64,000 bases of DNA. Source: Blastomussa wellsi. Its lineage: Eukaryota > Cnidaria > Anthozoa > Scleractinia > Plerogyridae. The stretch spans positions 1,648,786-1,712,785 of the forward strand of contig OX393564.1 in NCBI GenBank assembly GCA_947652115.1, given 5' to 3'. Shown piece by piece: positions 1-11,131 of this stretch. The translations under genes were made by a program, and so were the position numbers. The notes beneath the pieces were generated by a model. That model was not told the origin of the DNA. It ran no database searches and saw only the letters and a program-made list of their open reading frames with translations. Numbering within the stretch: position 1 is the stretch's first letter; every line of letters starts with the position of its first letter.

Positions 1-256
1 ACAAACTCACTTATTGAAACTTTCAGTCTAAAAGGAAAAAAACGCGTCAGACAAAAAGAAACCAACTAATGACTCATTTTCATCGTCAAAGTGATTGTTG
101 CTGCTCATTGTGTAATAGCAACGCAAGATTAAAAGGTTTGCCACTTTCACTTAGGCAAGCCCTGGTGAAGACTCAGCAAAGTCAGATTGCATTTACGTTT
201 TCCTAATTTGCTGCATTATTCATTTGTAATTGTTGTACTTTAAAATGCCAACTCAC

Positions 257-3200
257 TTGGTTTTCGCCATTTTCTCTTGTACTCGTTGGTATTCCTGTAA
301 GCTGCACAGAAGTCCCAGCTTTGTTGTGAGGAGGTTGATGTTGGAAATGTGGTTCACTAACTGTTCTCCTGGAGAGCGACAATAAATCACAATTGATGAA
401 AATAAATATAAAGTTAACATTTGATATCGTTCCAACATGGGTCAAAATGCTGCTGCTTTGGGTCAATGCTAAGAAAAAATAGACATCAAACTAAGAACTT
501 GCACGGGAAAAGTACCTTAACGCTTATCCGTTTAACGGCCTAAAGCTAACGGGTACGTAGCGGATAGTTAACGGCCTAGAAAGCGTTCCAACTCTTCGTC
601 CTAACAGTCTAACAGTGAGCTTGTTGATCATTTAATAAGCTTTACGTGTATAACGTGTTACCCCAATGCTCTTCAGAACGCCTAACTAATTCTGCGTAAC
701 AGCTCATGAAAACTTTCTAAAGCTTCCGTAACTTGTTCTAATGCATAGCTGGAGCCGTTAAACAGCTGAGATCAAATCTAACGCTTGCATCTGATGGCTT
801 CAGCATCAGAGGCGGAAGACACAGTCTAGTGTACTGGCAGGTTTGTCATGAACTGGCAAATATCTTACAACCACATTCCACGATTGTAAAAAAGGCACAC
901 AAAGGTAGTTGTGAATATCAAAATGAATGTTTTCACCGAGAGGAGCATTTGATGGGCTCCTCCCGGGCACGGGCATATATGTAGGAACTATTACAATATA
1001 ACTGAAAGCTACACCAGAGCTCAGTACAAAATTAATAACACTTGTCACTTTTTTTGTGGTCTGGTTTTGCCTGGACAAACCTGTGCAAGACGAATCTGTA
1101 TTCCGAACCAAAATCAATACAACAATCATTATCAGGGTGACTTGGAATTTAAAATCTAAAAGAAAATGCTTAGTTTGTAGTCATGTATGTGGGTGCACGT
1201 GGGCAGTAACCAGTCACAGTACAGCTGGCGATACAGCATGCAGTGTACTGACCATCTCTGAAGCTGCTGTAGTTAATCTGACTCTTGCACTCCACCCATT
1301 TCAATTTGAATGACTCGTCCCACTTGTCCTCAATCTTGGACCAGCCAAGTGAAACTAAAGTTGATTCAATCCTGAGATAAAGAGGTGAATAAAATCAAAA
1401 CCAAATCCCAAGATTGCATTAAGTAAACACTGGAGCGGCGGCCAAGACAGATGTGGTAAAAAACTGTTAAGTGACATGGAGGGAAAGAAAGGTTGTGGCC
1501 AGTGATAGTGTGGCTTGGAGGACAGAAGGGGTTGATGATGATGATGATGATAATGATTTGACGATGACAACGAGAGAGCAGGTACTGACAAATCAATTAT
1601 TTAAAGTGTCCTGTCCATTAGAACTCAACCCAATTCATGTTATTCTGACTGACAAACTTACATCCAGTTGCCATTCCCTCCTCCAATAAAGAAGCTTGGC
1701 TGTTTACCATTTGGTTGACTAACTGATCTCGCACCACCACGTAAATTCCTTCGTGGAGAGTCCTTACTGTTGTTGTTCCTTTCATTTCCATTTCCTTTTC
1801 CACTGCCTGATGACGAGCCACTCCCAGAATCTACAGATCATCCAGCATAAATACTTAACAATCAAGTAACCAGTTGAACTCTGGCAGTTGCCGGCTTGTT
1901 TTGAAACCCCAGAGGGGTTAGAACAGGACTTGAACCCAGGGCCTCTGAATTTAAGTCCAGCGCCCAAACCACTAGGCCATGCTGCCTTCACCATTCATGA
2001 TTGAATTTTGGCATCACAGCTCAAGATGGTCAAGTCTCTAGTCTTGTTTATGTTAAAGTGGTTTTCCATTGTCATGTTGTAAAACCAGAACCAAAGTGAT
2101 TGCTTAATGGCTAATCACAAAGGACGGAGACAATCCAGTGATCCAATCAAAACTCAAAGTAATTACATGTTGCCAAAACAAAGCGAGTGAAAACATGCAT
2201 GTGTGAGTCACAATTGGTTGTGGTTTGTTTGAGATAGTTCGCAGCTCTTTAGAACCTCTAATTTCACTGGATCTTAATAGCACGCAACTCTATTGTTTTA
2301 GAGCTAGGGTCCATTGTTACTGTTGTTTGTTTATCATTTTTTCAACTGACACTGTACCTTGTAAAGAGCTGCATACTACCCCTTTGGTTTTACTTCTGAC
2401 TGACTTCATAAGATTTTAAAACCAATCACTTAATGTGTAGTGATGCAATACCAAAGCAATTTGCTAATTACTTATATTAATAATTGACACTCAATTTAAA
2501 ATAGCTCTTACATTTATATTTAACAATTATTCCACAAGCGCATTGGATATGAGCTGGCTATAACCATCTCATATCCAACAAGCACAAGTGGAATAATTGT
2601 TTTATTAAAAATGCCCAAAAAATATTGTACAAGGCGCGTACACCTACCACATTTGCTCATATACCATTGCCTCTCAACCAATCAAAATTCAGGAAATGCA
2701 ATATGCCATAGCTAGTTTTTAATAATAAATTATATACAACAGTATGCATGTGTACAGTGTACAGTGTACAGTGTACATGCATGCCATGCATGAGTATCTA
2801 CGAATTTCCACACAGCAATTTGAAGTTTTACCTGACTATCAAATGGGAAAAATTAGTACAAGTTGGTAACTTTACCTTTTCCACTTTTTGCTGTCTTTGA
2901 GGGAGAAACAGACCTTTGAGAATTACTTCTACCACTGCTGTTTGAGTTGCTGGGACACTGAATTATACAACCAACTTCACTGCTGATGCTGCGATGCACA
3001 AAATCAAAACACTTCAAAGATGAAGAAAATTCTTTACTGTCTTCTAGGTGTCCAGATCTTTCCTCACCATTATAATATTGAGTATCGTTATAACTGTCTT
3101 GATGAATACAGGTCACCTCTATGCAACAACATTCAGGACAATAACAATTTCTGCTAGGATCAGATGAACTTAAAGAATCTACAGTAACTGTTCTTTCATT

Positions 3201-4711
3201 AGCAGAGCGATTCTCTGGAGTTCGTCCTGCAAAGTCTTTGTCCTGGCTGTTAGAAGAAGCGGCTTCAATCCATTGAGGACTTCCTAGCTCAAGTTCACTA
3301 GTACTACTGCTTGCGTCACTGAATTCACTTTCAAGGTCTAGGCTTACCTTCGATAACAACCAACTGACACATTCATCAAGATCATGAAAGTGCCTTTGTG
3401 CATGTTGAGACGTTGTTGCTACAGATAGGTGATCTGACGGAACATTATTACTACTACTTGCCACAGGTAGCTCTTGAAAAACAGAAGTACAGGTTGTAGT
3501 TGTCGTGTTTGGTGTTGTAGAATGTCTGCCAATTCCCTGGTTAAGATTCTCCTTGTCAAGCAAGTCACAGTGATTGTCCTTCCCTGATCCATTAATAACT
3601 GACAAACTGTATGGTAGCTTCTCGTCGTTGCTTACTGTGCTGTCAATTTCCTCGTCTTCTTGTTCGGCATTTTGATCTTGTGTCTCATTAGCTTGATCCT
3701 CGGCAAAGACGGACCTTTTTCCTGGCTGGTACTTTGACCGTTTCCAGGAATGTTCATGGCAGTGACTCTGACAGATTCCCATGAGCCATGTGTCAATGGA
3801 TTTGAAATGATACTGCATGCTGTGGTAACTCTTAGCATTGAACTTGTAGGAGTTGTGGTACTGAACCCTGAAGATGAATATTAATAAAAATATTAAAAAA
3901 TTGTCAGAAGTACAGGTTAGATGTGACTTCTAATGGAATCAACTTTTCTTTTTCTGTCAGCATGTATTGCTCTATGTATTGCCTAGTGACTTGGAGTATT
4001 TCTACTCCCCCCTGGATGGGATGCTAGACCATCGTAGGGTCACCCCACAGCAGTAAATTTGCTGGTGCTTATTTAATATACACCTGGGTGACGAGAGGCA
4101 CTGTGAGAGTGTCTTGACCAAGAACACAACAAAGTGCCCAGGAAAGGGCTCGAACCCGGACCATCAGATCTGGAGTCCAACGCACTAACCATTAGGCCAC
4201 CATGTCTCCCACAATTTATTAGCCCTACAGTGGCTAATGTAACATTTGAATTAAAAACAGTAGATAAGAACCACGATTTCCTCAATCCTTGGTTGCTCTG
4301 ACCTCCTGATAACTTGTAAACCACAAATCATTTCCTTCAATTTGGATTTACTTTCACCGACTCAGTCAAACGCTATTTAATGTAATTAAATGCAATTTAA
4401 TGGAGTTAACAACAAAGAGCGCTTGCGTTCCCTTGGAGTCAGCGGTGTTGGCACGTATGCGCATGCGTCTAATGCCATGTGCTTGCAGCTTGTAGCGTAG
4501 CATTCCAGGAGGCGTTCCGTTTAGCGTTCCATCTTGGCTGAGCGTGGCAGCTCTATGCCCTGGCAGTTCTTCTCCCACCCGTTCCCTCCCTCTTTCCACT
4601 GTTCATCAGTGTGACGGGTGCCTGTTCCCCTTACTGCGTGGGGGCTCATGGCTGGGTTGCCAGGATTTGCCAGCCATGGGAGCAGTCTTCATCTAGGAGC
4701 TGGCTGCCAAT

Positions 4712-4749
<38 letters not shown>

Positions 4750-7186
4750 TTTTAGCGATGTAGTTGTTAATTATAATTATACTAAATTATAATTTCCACC
4801 CCCAGTCTATTCTTGAACCAATTTTTGTTTCCTTCAGAGGTTCAAGAATTCTAGATTGCACTGACTGTGATTTACTACGATTACCAGCCAGTATGGAGTA
4901 CAGTCACTTACTTTCCTTTCTGCCATCTTGCACCAATGGTCTTTTCTTCGTCTCCAGCCCAAACTTCAACATGGACCATGTTATGACGTTGCTTTTTAGC
5001 TGAAAGTTTCAGGGTAAAACATATTGTATGACACGCAGTTGCCCACTTGCATTCCTTCACAAGGATCATTTGCCAGCTTGTTGCCTGCTTGCCAAGGAAT
5101 TTCCTGCTCCTTCCCACCCTACCCATCCCCTGGTAGGGGCAGCTAGGTAAGGTTTCCTTGGTTGGTAAGGGTGATGGCACCTTTGGGTGGTGGCCGCTCA
5201 CAGGGTTGCCATGGAGACCTCCTTGTTCCGGTGCTGGAGCGATAAACCCAGTTCCACCAATCCCAAGGCACCAGCACCAACACCAACCTACCTTCTTATA
5301 GCTGATGCTTAAATTTTATTCCACTTTCATCAAGAAGTTGTACGTTTTATTACTAACAGTACTTTTAAATGCTTACATTTAGGATTGTGGTATATTCCTG
5401 AAACAAACACCAGATCCCCAGGCTGTAAATCTTCTGTCTTCTGCACATCTAAAGGAAGTGTATCAAACTATAAAGAAGAGCAGAGGATTTGAATATCATA
5501 ATCATAAATCATTAATAAACAAAACGCTTTTAGTATTTGGTCAAAAATACAGTACTTGATTGCACATAGACCCTTAACAAAACCGCCAGCTACGTACTCA
5601 GGCTGGATGTGCAGCTGCAAACATGGGTATGGTTTTTCTGTGAGCCAAGTCACTGAGCTAATAATGTGTTAGCTAATGTTTTATAAATGCCTTACCATGT
5701 AAGCTTGATTCCACGGACCGATTTCAAAACCAAAATCCTCCTTGAGATCTCTTAGAACCCTTCGGATCAAACCGCAGCAATCAAGAAAGAAAGGTGCATT
5801 GAACTCAACAGCTGCGCACAGAAGAAACAGCAAAAATAAATAATAAATCAATTTCAGCCAAGTAGCTGATTAATTTTGTAAATGTTGTTGATTGTCTCAA
5901 GGATACTAATACGTGAAGGGCGAAAAAACAATGGCAACCAGGGTAAAACATTTTTGGCCATGAAATGATTGTGGCATCAAGGTCAACCACTAATTTAATC
6001 TGAAAGTTCATTCAAACCTTGGATTAAACACTGACCTGAATCATAGTGTTGTACTGTTTTTAATAGGGCAAGTCACTTTCACCCCATAATGTCTGCCAGG
6101 GTTGTTCCACCCAGGAGCACTGGTACCAGTGAACTATAAACCAGGGCAAAATACTGCAGCAGCAAGTTAGCTGCACTAGACTACAATCCTACTCTTGAGA
6201 GGGCAGGAGAGGGGAATACATGTAGGTTTATGTCCTTAATGGGATAAGCTCCAAAGATGTTGGCCACTTTGCAACAACACATAATATCTAATTATATCAC
6301 TTGGGTAAAACAGGGAAACCTCTTACTTCCTGGTTGCTGGTATTTCTTGGCATAAGGTACACCAAAGTACTCCTTACACTGTTCCACAAATTTCATTCTC
6401 AGATTATTCATTCTTACAGGGTCAGCTCTCCACTTTATGGCTTCCTTATTGACTTGCTTAGACAAACGTATAGCACTCTACAATGAAGACAACAGCTTAA
6501 GATATCAATAATATTGATTTGCCCATAATCATATTATTAGCTGACAGCTGTGAAATTGTATACAATCATGTAAAGTTGTACACAGCCAACTCCTTCTAAA
6601 CAAAATCATCCCCATTTGCCAAAATTCTTGTGATCAGCACCAAGAATCAATTGATACATCTTTCCTTGTCTATAAGTCTGCCAAAAAGATGGCTAGACAT
6701 GATTGGCTGTTGAAAACGTTTTCAGTTCATCAGTTAGACAGTGTAGACCACAATCACCAATGCAAAATTTACTGTGCATGACCTTTCGATTAATCCACAA
6801 TTTTTTCACATGTTGCTGTTAATTTTGCAAAGTGTTCAGCTGACCAACAAACTAAAGCGGGTAATACTAGTAGAATCTGTCAAGTGCTCCGCCTCCCGAA
6901 ATGCAGAGCAAGAGCTGGAGTAAACAATATTTCCAGAACGGCGTCAAAATTCATGAATCAAAGCATCAAGTAGAAAATCCACTTAAATCAATACCTGATG
7001 AAGAGCAATGCATACCTGCCTTTCCTTGCGAAATTTCTTGAAAGCTTCTTGCAAACTTTCACCACGTTTCGCCTTGTCGTCGTCGGCTCCGAATGTGATC
7101 TTCATCGCTTTGCTTCCTTTTGCATTTCTTCGCTTGCTGTCTTCCATTTTGTTTACCCGTAGTTCACTAAAAGGAGATCGTGTCAT
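257..7186 (-). CDS. NlpC/P60-type peptidase domain + TTL-like domain protein (5' part, runs off left edge)
   Basis: Eight exons join in consistent phase: 7016-7186, 6327-6477, 5696-5811, 5377-5467, 4912-4999, 2876-3867, 1708-1830, 257-368, giving about 614 codons before the edge. A basic N-terminus is followed by an NlpC/P60-like core: FLDCCGLIRR holds the likely catalytic Cys (about residue 119), PGDLVFVSG is the family's typical strand motif, and NMVHVEVW holds the likely catalytic His (about 186). The 992 bp exon starts with a conserved-looking block (YHFKSIDTWLMGICQ) and continues as a Ser/Thr-rich linker. The last visible exon (GEQLVNHISNINLLTTKLG) resembles the start of tubulin-tyrosine-ligase-like domains, whose ATP-grasp core would lie outside the window. 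NlpC/P60 enzymes are Cys peptidases or amidases; TTL-like enzymes add amino acids to tubulin tails. The joint function is unknown. Start at 7186 chosen; 7147 is an in-frame alternative. Confidence 0.8.
1866..1990 (-). mobile_element. tRNA-derived SINE fragment
   Basis: On the minus strand this reads like a tRNA: an A-box region (ATGGCCTAGTGGTTTGGGCG) and a B-box (GGTTCAAGTCC) at 1927-1937. It sits in an intron of the NlpC/P60-TTL-like gene and has the same head as the SINEs at 4003 and 51639. Confidence 0.7.
2520..2604. repeat. Short palindromic MITE-like element
   Basis: The ends are inverted copies (AACAATTATTCCAC and its complement), and an inner repeat around GGATATGAG is also inverted. 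It is a compact 85 bp hairpin in the intron between the exons at 1708 and 2876. Confidence 0.6.
2749..2792. repeat. Short GTACAGT/ATGC tandem repeat
   Basis: Several head-to-tail copies of GTACAGT are flanked by palindromic GCATGC-type sequence. It looks like a simple local expansion in intron DNA. Confidence 0.5.
4003..4206 (-). mobile_element. tRNA-derived SINE, near full length
   Basis: The minus strand carries the tRNA-like head (GGTGGCCTAATGGTTAGTGC; B-box GGGTTCGAGCCC) followed by the SINE body (GTTGTGTTCTTGG, then a block near GGGTGACCCTACGATGG). It is the same family as the complete copy at 51639-51948. It lies in the intron between the exons at 3867 and 4912. Confidence 0.85.
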
Positions 7187-8118
7187 AGTGAAACGTCGAC
7201 GTCTAAGAGGACTTTTGATTGATTTTTTAGCCAAATATTCTGGCAAATGAAGAGCCCTCAATAAATATCCGCGATCGTGAAAACCGTTTGTTTTCGGCGT
7301 TGCAGTTACCAGGGCGATGCTGACCTCTCCCCACCCCACCAAGTAGATACCAACTAATGCACAGAAACAAAGTTGGGGCAAATGATTACAGTAATCACTT
7401 TTTACGCTACAAAACAAATCACATTTTGTCGATTTTATATGTAAAGATTAATGACTGAGTCGTGAAACGCATTTACAGTTAGTTTCATTTGTGTTAGTAA
7501 AGGTGGTTAAGTTTGACAGTGTGCATTTCAATCTTTCGCTCTGCGGGAACTTTTAATCATTAAGCACATTGAAATTTAAATATTCCAAGTACAACAAAAG
7601 GGAGTTTTCATTAGACAATGCATGTGATACTTTCTGCACGCTTACCTTTAGCCTGGAGGAATTTGTTCCGCGTGTCTGATCAATATCGACGGCAGCCGAC
7701 GCGTAAAACTTCAAAACCAATGACATCGTTTTTTGGCGATTTGTAACGGTTAACCTCCTTCTTTCCATAAAGGGTAAATCGAAAATTAAGCAGTTCGTTA
7801 AAAATAAAAGTGGAACCTTATTTTGAACCTCTTTAACCAAAACAAAAGAAATTTTAAAATGAATCGAGATGATCAGATGATTACCAATTTTGCAAAAAAA
7901 GATTAGTGCAAAGTCTCGCCATTTTTCGCTTCAATGAATCTGCGGTTCAACATGGACTGCGGATGTTCGCAATGAAAATTAATCTGATTGGTCGCCAGCC
8001 ACGCAGAACCGGGGGATTTAAAATTTCGAATCTTCGATCGTTTGATTCAAAATCCACGCGACGCTCACTGAGGAAGTTCTAGTTCTTTTCTTTGATTTGT
8101 TTATAAAGGAACAAGAAC
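7187..8118. promoter_or_regulatory. Divergent intergenic region between the NlpC/P60-TTL-like gene and the CDCA3-like gene
   Basis: The stretch separates the two start codons (7186 minus, 8119 plus), so it must hold the promoter and 5'UTR of both. On the CDCA3 side a reverse CCAAT box (GATTGGTC, 7986-7993) lies about 35 bp upstream of a CHR-like TTCGAA (8025-8030). No convincing additional exon was found; the minus ORF around 7553-7840 has no family resemblance. Confidence 0.55.
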
Positions 8119-8859
8119 ATGGGTGCTTTAGAAAGCAAGCGATGGTCTGAACTACCTCCAGAAACACCTCAGCCTGAAGATAAGCGGATTTCTAGGCTTC
8201 AAATCCCGGATCCTCGTTCCCCAATGGTCGGAGAACAGAGAACACCGATCCAATTGGAATCTTACGAAGAATCGCCTCAAAACAGAGAACTGAACATTGT
8301 CGATCCAAGATCGCCGAGTTTCTTTATCGATCGCACTCCCATAACTTTACCTGCTTCAGGGAAGAGCAGTCAAGAACAAAAACAAAGCGCCGAAGAACTT
8401 GATCGCGAGGAGACATCAACAGAATCAAGCGATCACGATCACAATGAAGTCTTCGAAAACGAAGGCGCCAACGACGTTGTGAGAGTCGAACCAACATCTC
8501 CCGACATCGCTCAGATCAACAAAATCCTAAATGAAATATCTCTATCTCCCATTTCGCCAGGCGCCCCACTTTGCAAAAACGACACAGCTCGGCTGTTGAA
8601 GAAAACCGCCAGTCCATCTGACTTCAAGAGAAAGAAGAGACTTTCTGGTCGGCGACACTCAGTCCCACAAAAATTGTTCTCGGATAAAGTTGCTCCAACT
8701 CCAAGATCACCTCTAGCTCAGAGGAACTCGGTGGATTTAACCGAAGCAGTTAAGAAACGAAACAAAGTCTCGTTTCGTGCACAGAAAACGAAGAGGCCCA
8801 GTTTGCAAGAGGGACTTTACACAGGAAAAGAAAACGCCCGAGCACCACTTGTGATGTAA
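8119..8859 (+). CDS. CDCA3: CDCA3/Tome-1-like mitotic-entry regulator
   Basis: Single-exon ORF of 246 residues. It has the hallmark of the CDCA3 family: repeated DPRSP...RTPI modules, seen here at residues 31-44 and 62-75. A KEN box (237-239) is followed by a short C-terminal tail ending PLVM, as in vertebrate CDCA3. The rest is acidic and Ser/Pro-rich and probably disordered, with several SP/TP sites suited to CDK phosphorylation. In vertebrates CDCA3 (Tome-1) promotes mitotic entry as an F-box-like adaptor for Wee1 turnover and is itself destroyed by APC/C-Cdh1 through its KEN box; the visible KEN agrees. The start follows an A-rich context and gives MGALESK, a possible N-myristoylation context. 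The lack of introns is notable. Confidence 0.87.
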   Translation: MGALESKRWSELPPETPQPEDKRISRLQIPDPRSPMVGEQRTPIQLESYEESPQNRELNIVDPRSPSFFIDRTPITLPASGKSSQEQKQSAEELDREETSTESSDHDHNEVFENEGANDVVRVEPTSPDIAQINKILNEISLSPISPGAPLCKNDTARLLKKTASPSDFKRKKRLSGRRHSVPQKLFSDKVAPTPRSPLAQRNSVDLTEAVKKRNKVSFRAQKTKRPSLQEGLYTGKENARAPLVM

Positions 8860-9858
8860 ACTGTCTTCCAAATTTTAAGTTTGTTTAAATATTTGAAATG
8901 AGACATTTTTTAAAAAAGAAAGTAACATGGACAGAAAATTTGATGAAAACACAATTTTACATCATTCAACTTACAGGTCATTTTCTCTTCGAGGAGAGAG
9001 AACAAAAATTCAAGTTTAGCTTCGTTTAGTCTTCATTGTTTTGCAAGATTATAATGGATTGCTTTTATTTTCTGTTGAGAATTCTTGCAGTAACTAGACA
9101 CATTCTTGTAAGAAATATATTGTTGCTTGTAATTATCCAGTAAATTTTGTATCAGCGATTATTTTGCCTCCATTGAGAATGAGCTCCAGTGCTCAAATGA
9201 GGGCTACGTTGGAAGTTAATTATGTTGGAACATTGAATTGTTAAATATAATTTTTTATATAAAAATGCTAAATATTAGATGTTGTTTGTTCAAGACAGCA
9301 AGTTGATGTATATATTAATTAAAGTTCTTCATTTTTAGCTCAAGTGTGTTTATCCTGTTGAGTTATTTTTGGTAACCTTCCATTCTAGAGCAACGATCTC
9401 AAGCAAGCTACTGAACATTCTCATCCCCAGAGCCCACAGCCATTCTGGTCTACACCATGCACCATGTATTGAGACCTTTGGCTGCCTTCAAGACCATAAG
9501 TCTGAAATTCATCACAAACATATTATCAAAGGTGATTGGCTGAGAATAACACAATGAGACTAGCACTCTGTGTATACTCTGTGGATGACAATGGCTACTA
9601 ACATCCCTCCTAATCATGAACAAGTGCCAAATGGTAATTTATTGTTATCACTCAACAATCAATACATGAATCCTATTATGCTGCTACGGTAACCAGTTAT
9701 ATCAAGATGTCAGCACCATTATTTTAGTAGCATGTATTAAAAATTTCTGTTAGTTGTTTTCAAACCCCTTCTTGACAACCCAACTCCCATTCCCCCCCCC
9801 CCAAAAAAAAAAAAATAGAAAATTGACTATTTAGAGCACTGTACAAATAAAGTATTAT

Positions 9859-10089
9859 TACAGTCTTTCCTGTAAAACCGTGAACACCAGAAAAAAATTT
9901 TGGAATGTTTATTGTGTAGTGACCAATCGCAGCAAAGTTCAGGACAAGCGAACAAACCTCAAAACCACAAACTAATTACCATTGCTGTTTGCGGTTTAGT
10001 TTTCTCACACCTGATTGGCTTTTTCCTTGTAACACAATAACATTCCATAAACATTTCTGGTGTTCACGGTTTTACGGGAAAGACTGTAA
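9859..10089. mobile_element. MITE with about 35 bp terminal inverted repeats
   Basis: The left end reads TTACAGTCTTTCC...GTGAACACCAG and the right end is its near-perfect complement, so the whole 231 bp can fold back. There is no coding capacity. TA or TTA at the borders suggests a Tc/mariner- or Harbinger-type target preference. Confidence 0.75.
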
Positions 10090-10704
10090 CTAGAAATTAG
10101 CGAGCAAACTCTAAGTTTGCAGAATGACCCAACATCCACATCTGTAACTGGGCTTGGCCAGATTCCACATTCATTGCACGCTGACCCAAATAAAGTGGGC
10201 TCTGGAGATGAGATTTTCTAGAAATGGATTAAAAATGTCAAATTTCCACAAACTCAGATTATTCGGAGGAGGGTAGATACCCTGCTAGCAGACCTGCATA
10301 GGTGAGGGCCACAGGTTTCTCAGTCTAGGACTGTAAAGTGCGTCCCTCTTAAATAAAGTCATTATAAAAGATATTATTATTGCTAGCAGGCAGAGGACTA
10401 ATCTAGCTAGCAAGGTAGGGAGAAGGGAGGTAAATATCATGAATAAAAGACTGCCCCAAGTTTTCATTATTTGAATAACTTCCTTGAATAATCGAGAAAC
10501 AAAAGAGCCCTAAGTTACCCTTGCATAATCAAGAACAAAGAAATCAGTAAACATAATTTATGGTACAATTTATTACATGTAATCTTTACAGATTTTAGAA
10601 TTCTTTCAGTAACATAAATGTAAGTTATCATTTGCAGGCTATCGATTGCACCAAATTTAATTACCGCTAAATAAAGTGGAGGTCTATGCTGATGTTAACA
10701 ATGT

Positions 10705-10920
10705 CTTTCAAGTAACATATAAAAGATCAAATTTCCTAACACCAAGAAGAGAGTTGAAACTACAATGCCCAGCAGACGTGTTTGAAAATGCAATTAAACA
10801 CTCCCTTGAGTGTTTGATAATTTAATATCTTCTAAATCAAAGCTAAAACTATGGAGAAAACAACTGAAATAAAATCGTAAAAATCTAATTCTTATCAAGT
10901 TCAGATTTCCAAACTATGGT
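10705..10920. repeat. Partial copy of an AACACTC-type foldback repeat
   Basis: It shares AACACCAAGAAGRGAGTTGA and CTTGAGTGTTTGATA blocks with 17513-17955, where the full inverted pair is found. It lies downstream of the C8orf33-like stop codon. Confidence 0.5.
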
Positions 10921-11131
10921 CATGGTTTTTATTTTCTTTGTTTTATCTTATAATGAATTCATTGAAGAGCGCTTGAAGTGTGTTCCGTCAACTCTGATTC
11001 TCATCGAGGTGGACATCTCCATGATGTTATGTTTTAGGTGGAATGGTATATTTGTCAGCTTGAGTGACTGTCTAGCCAGGACAGGGTTCCAATGTTACAT
11101 CTCTAGATAGTAAATAAACCTGGGCTGCATT

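Larger units (their letters stand above)
8860..11131. other. Intergenic region between CDCA3-like and C8orf33-like genes (convergent ends)
   Basis: No coding exon was recognised. It holds the 3'UTRs of both neighbours, a C/A homopolymer run near 9794-9815, a hairpin element at 9859-10089 and a partial copy (about 10705-10920) of the foldback family found at 17513-17955. Confidence 0.6.
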
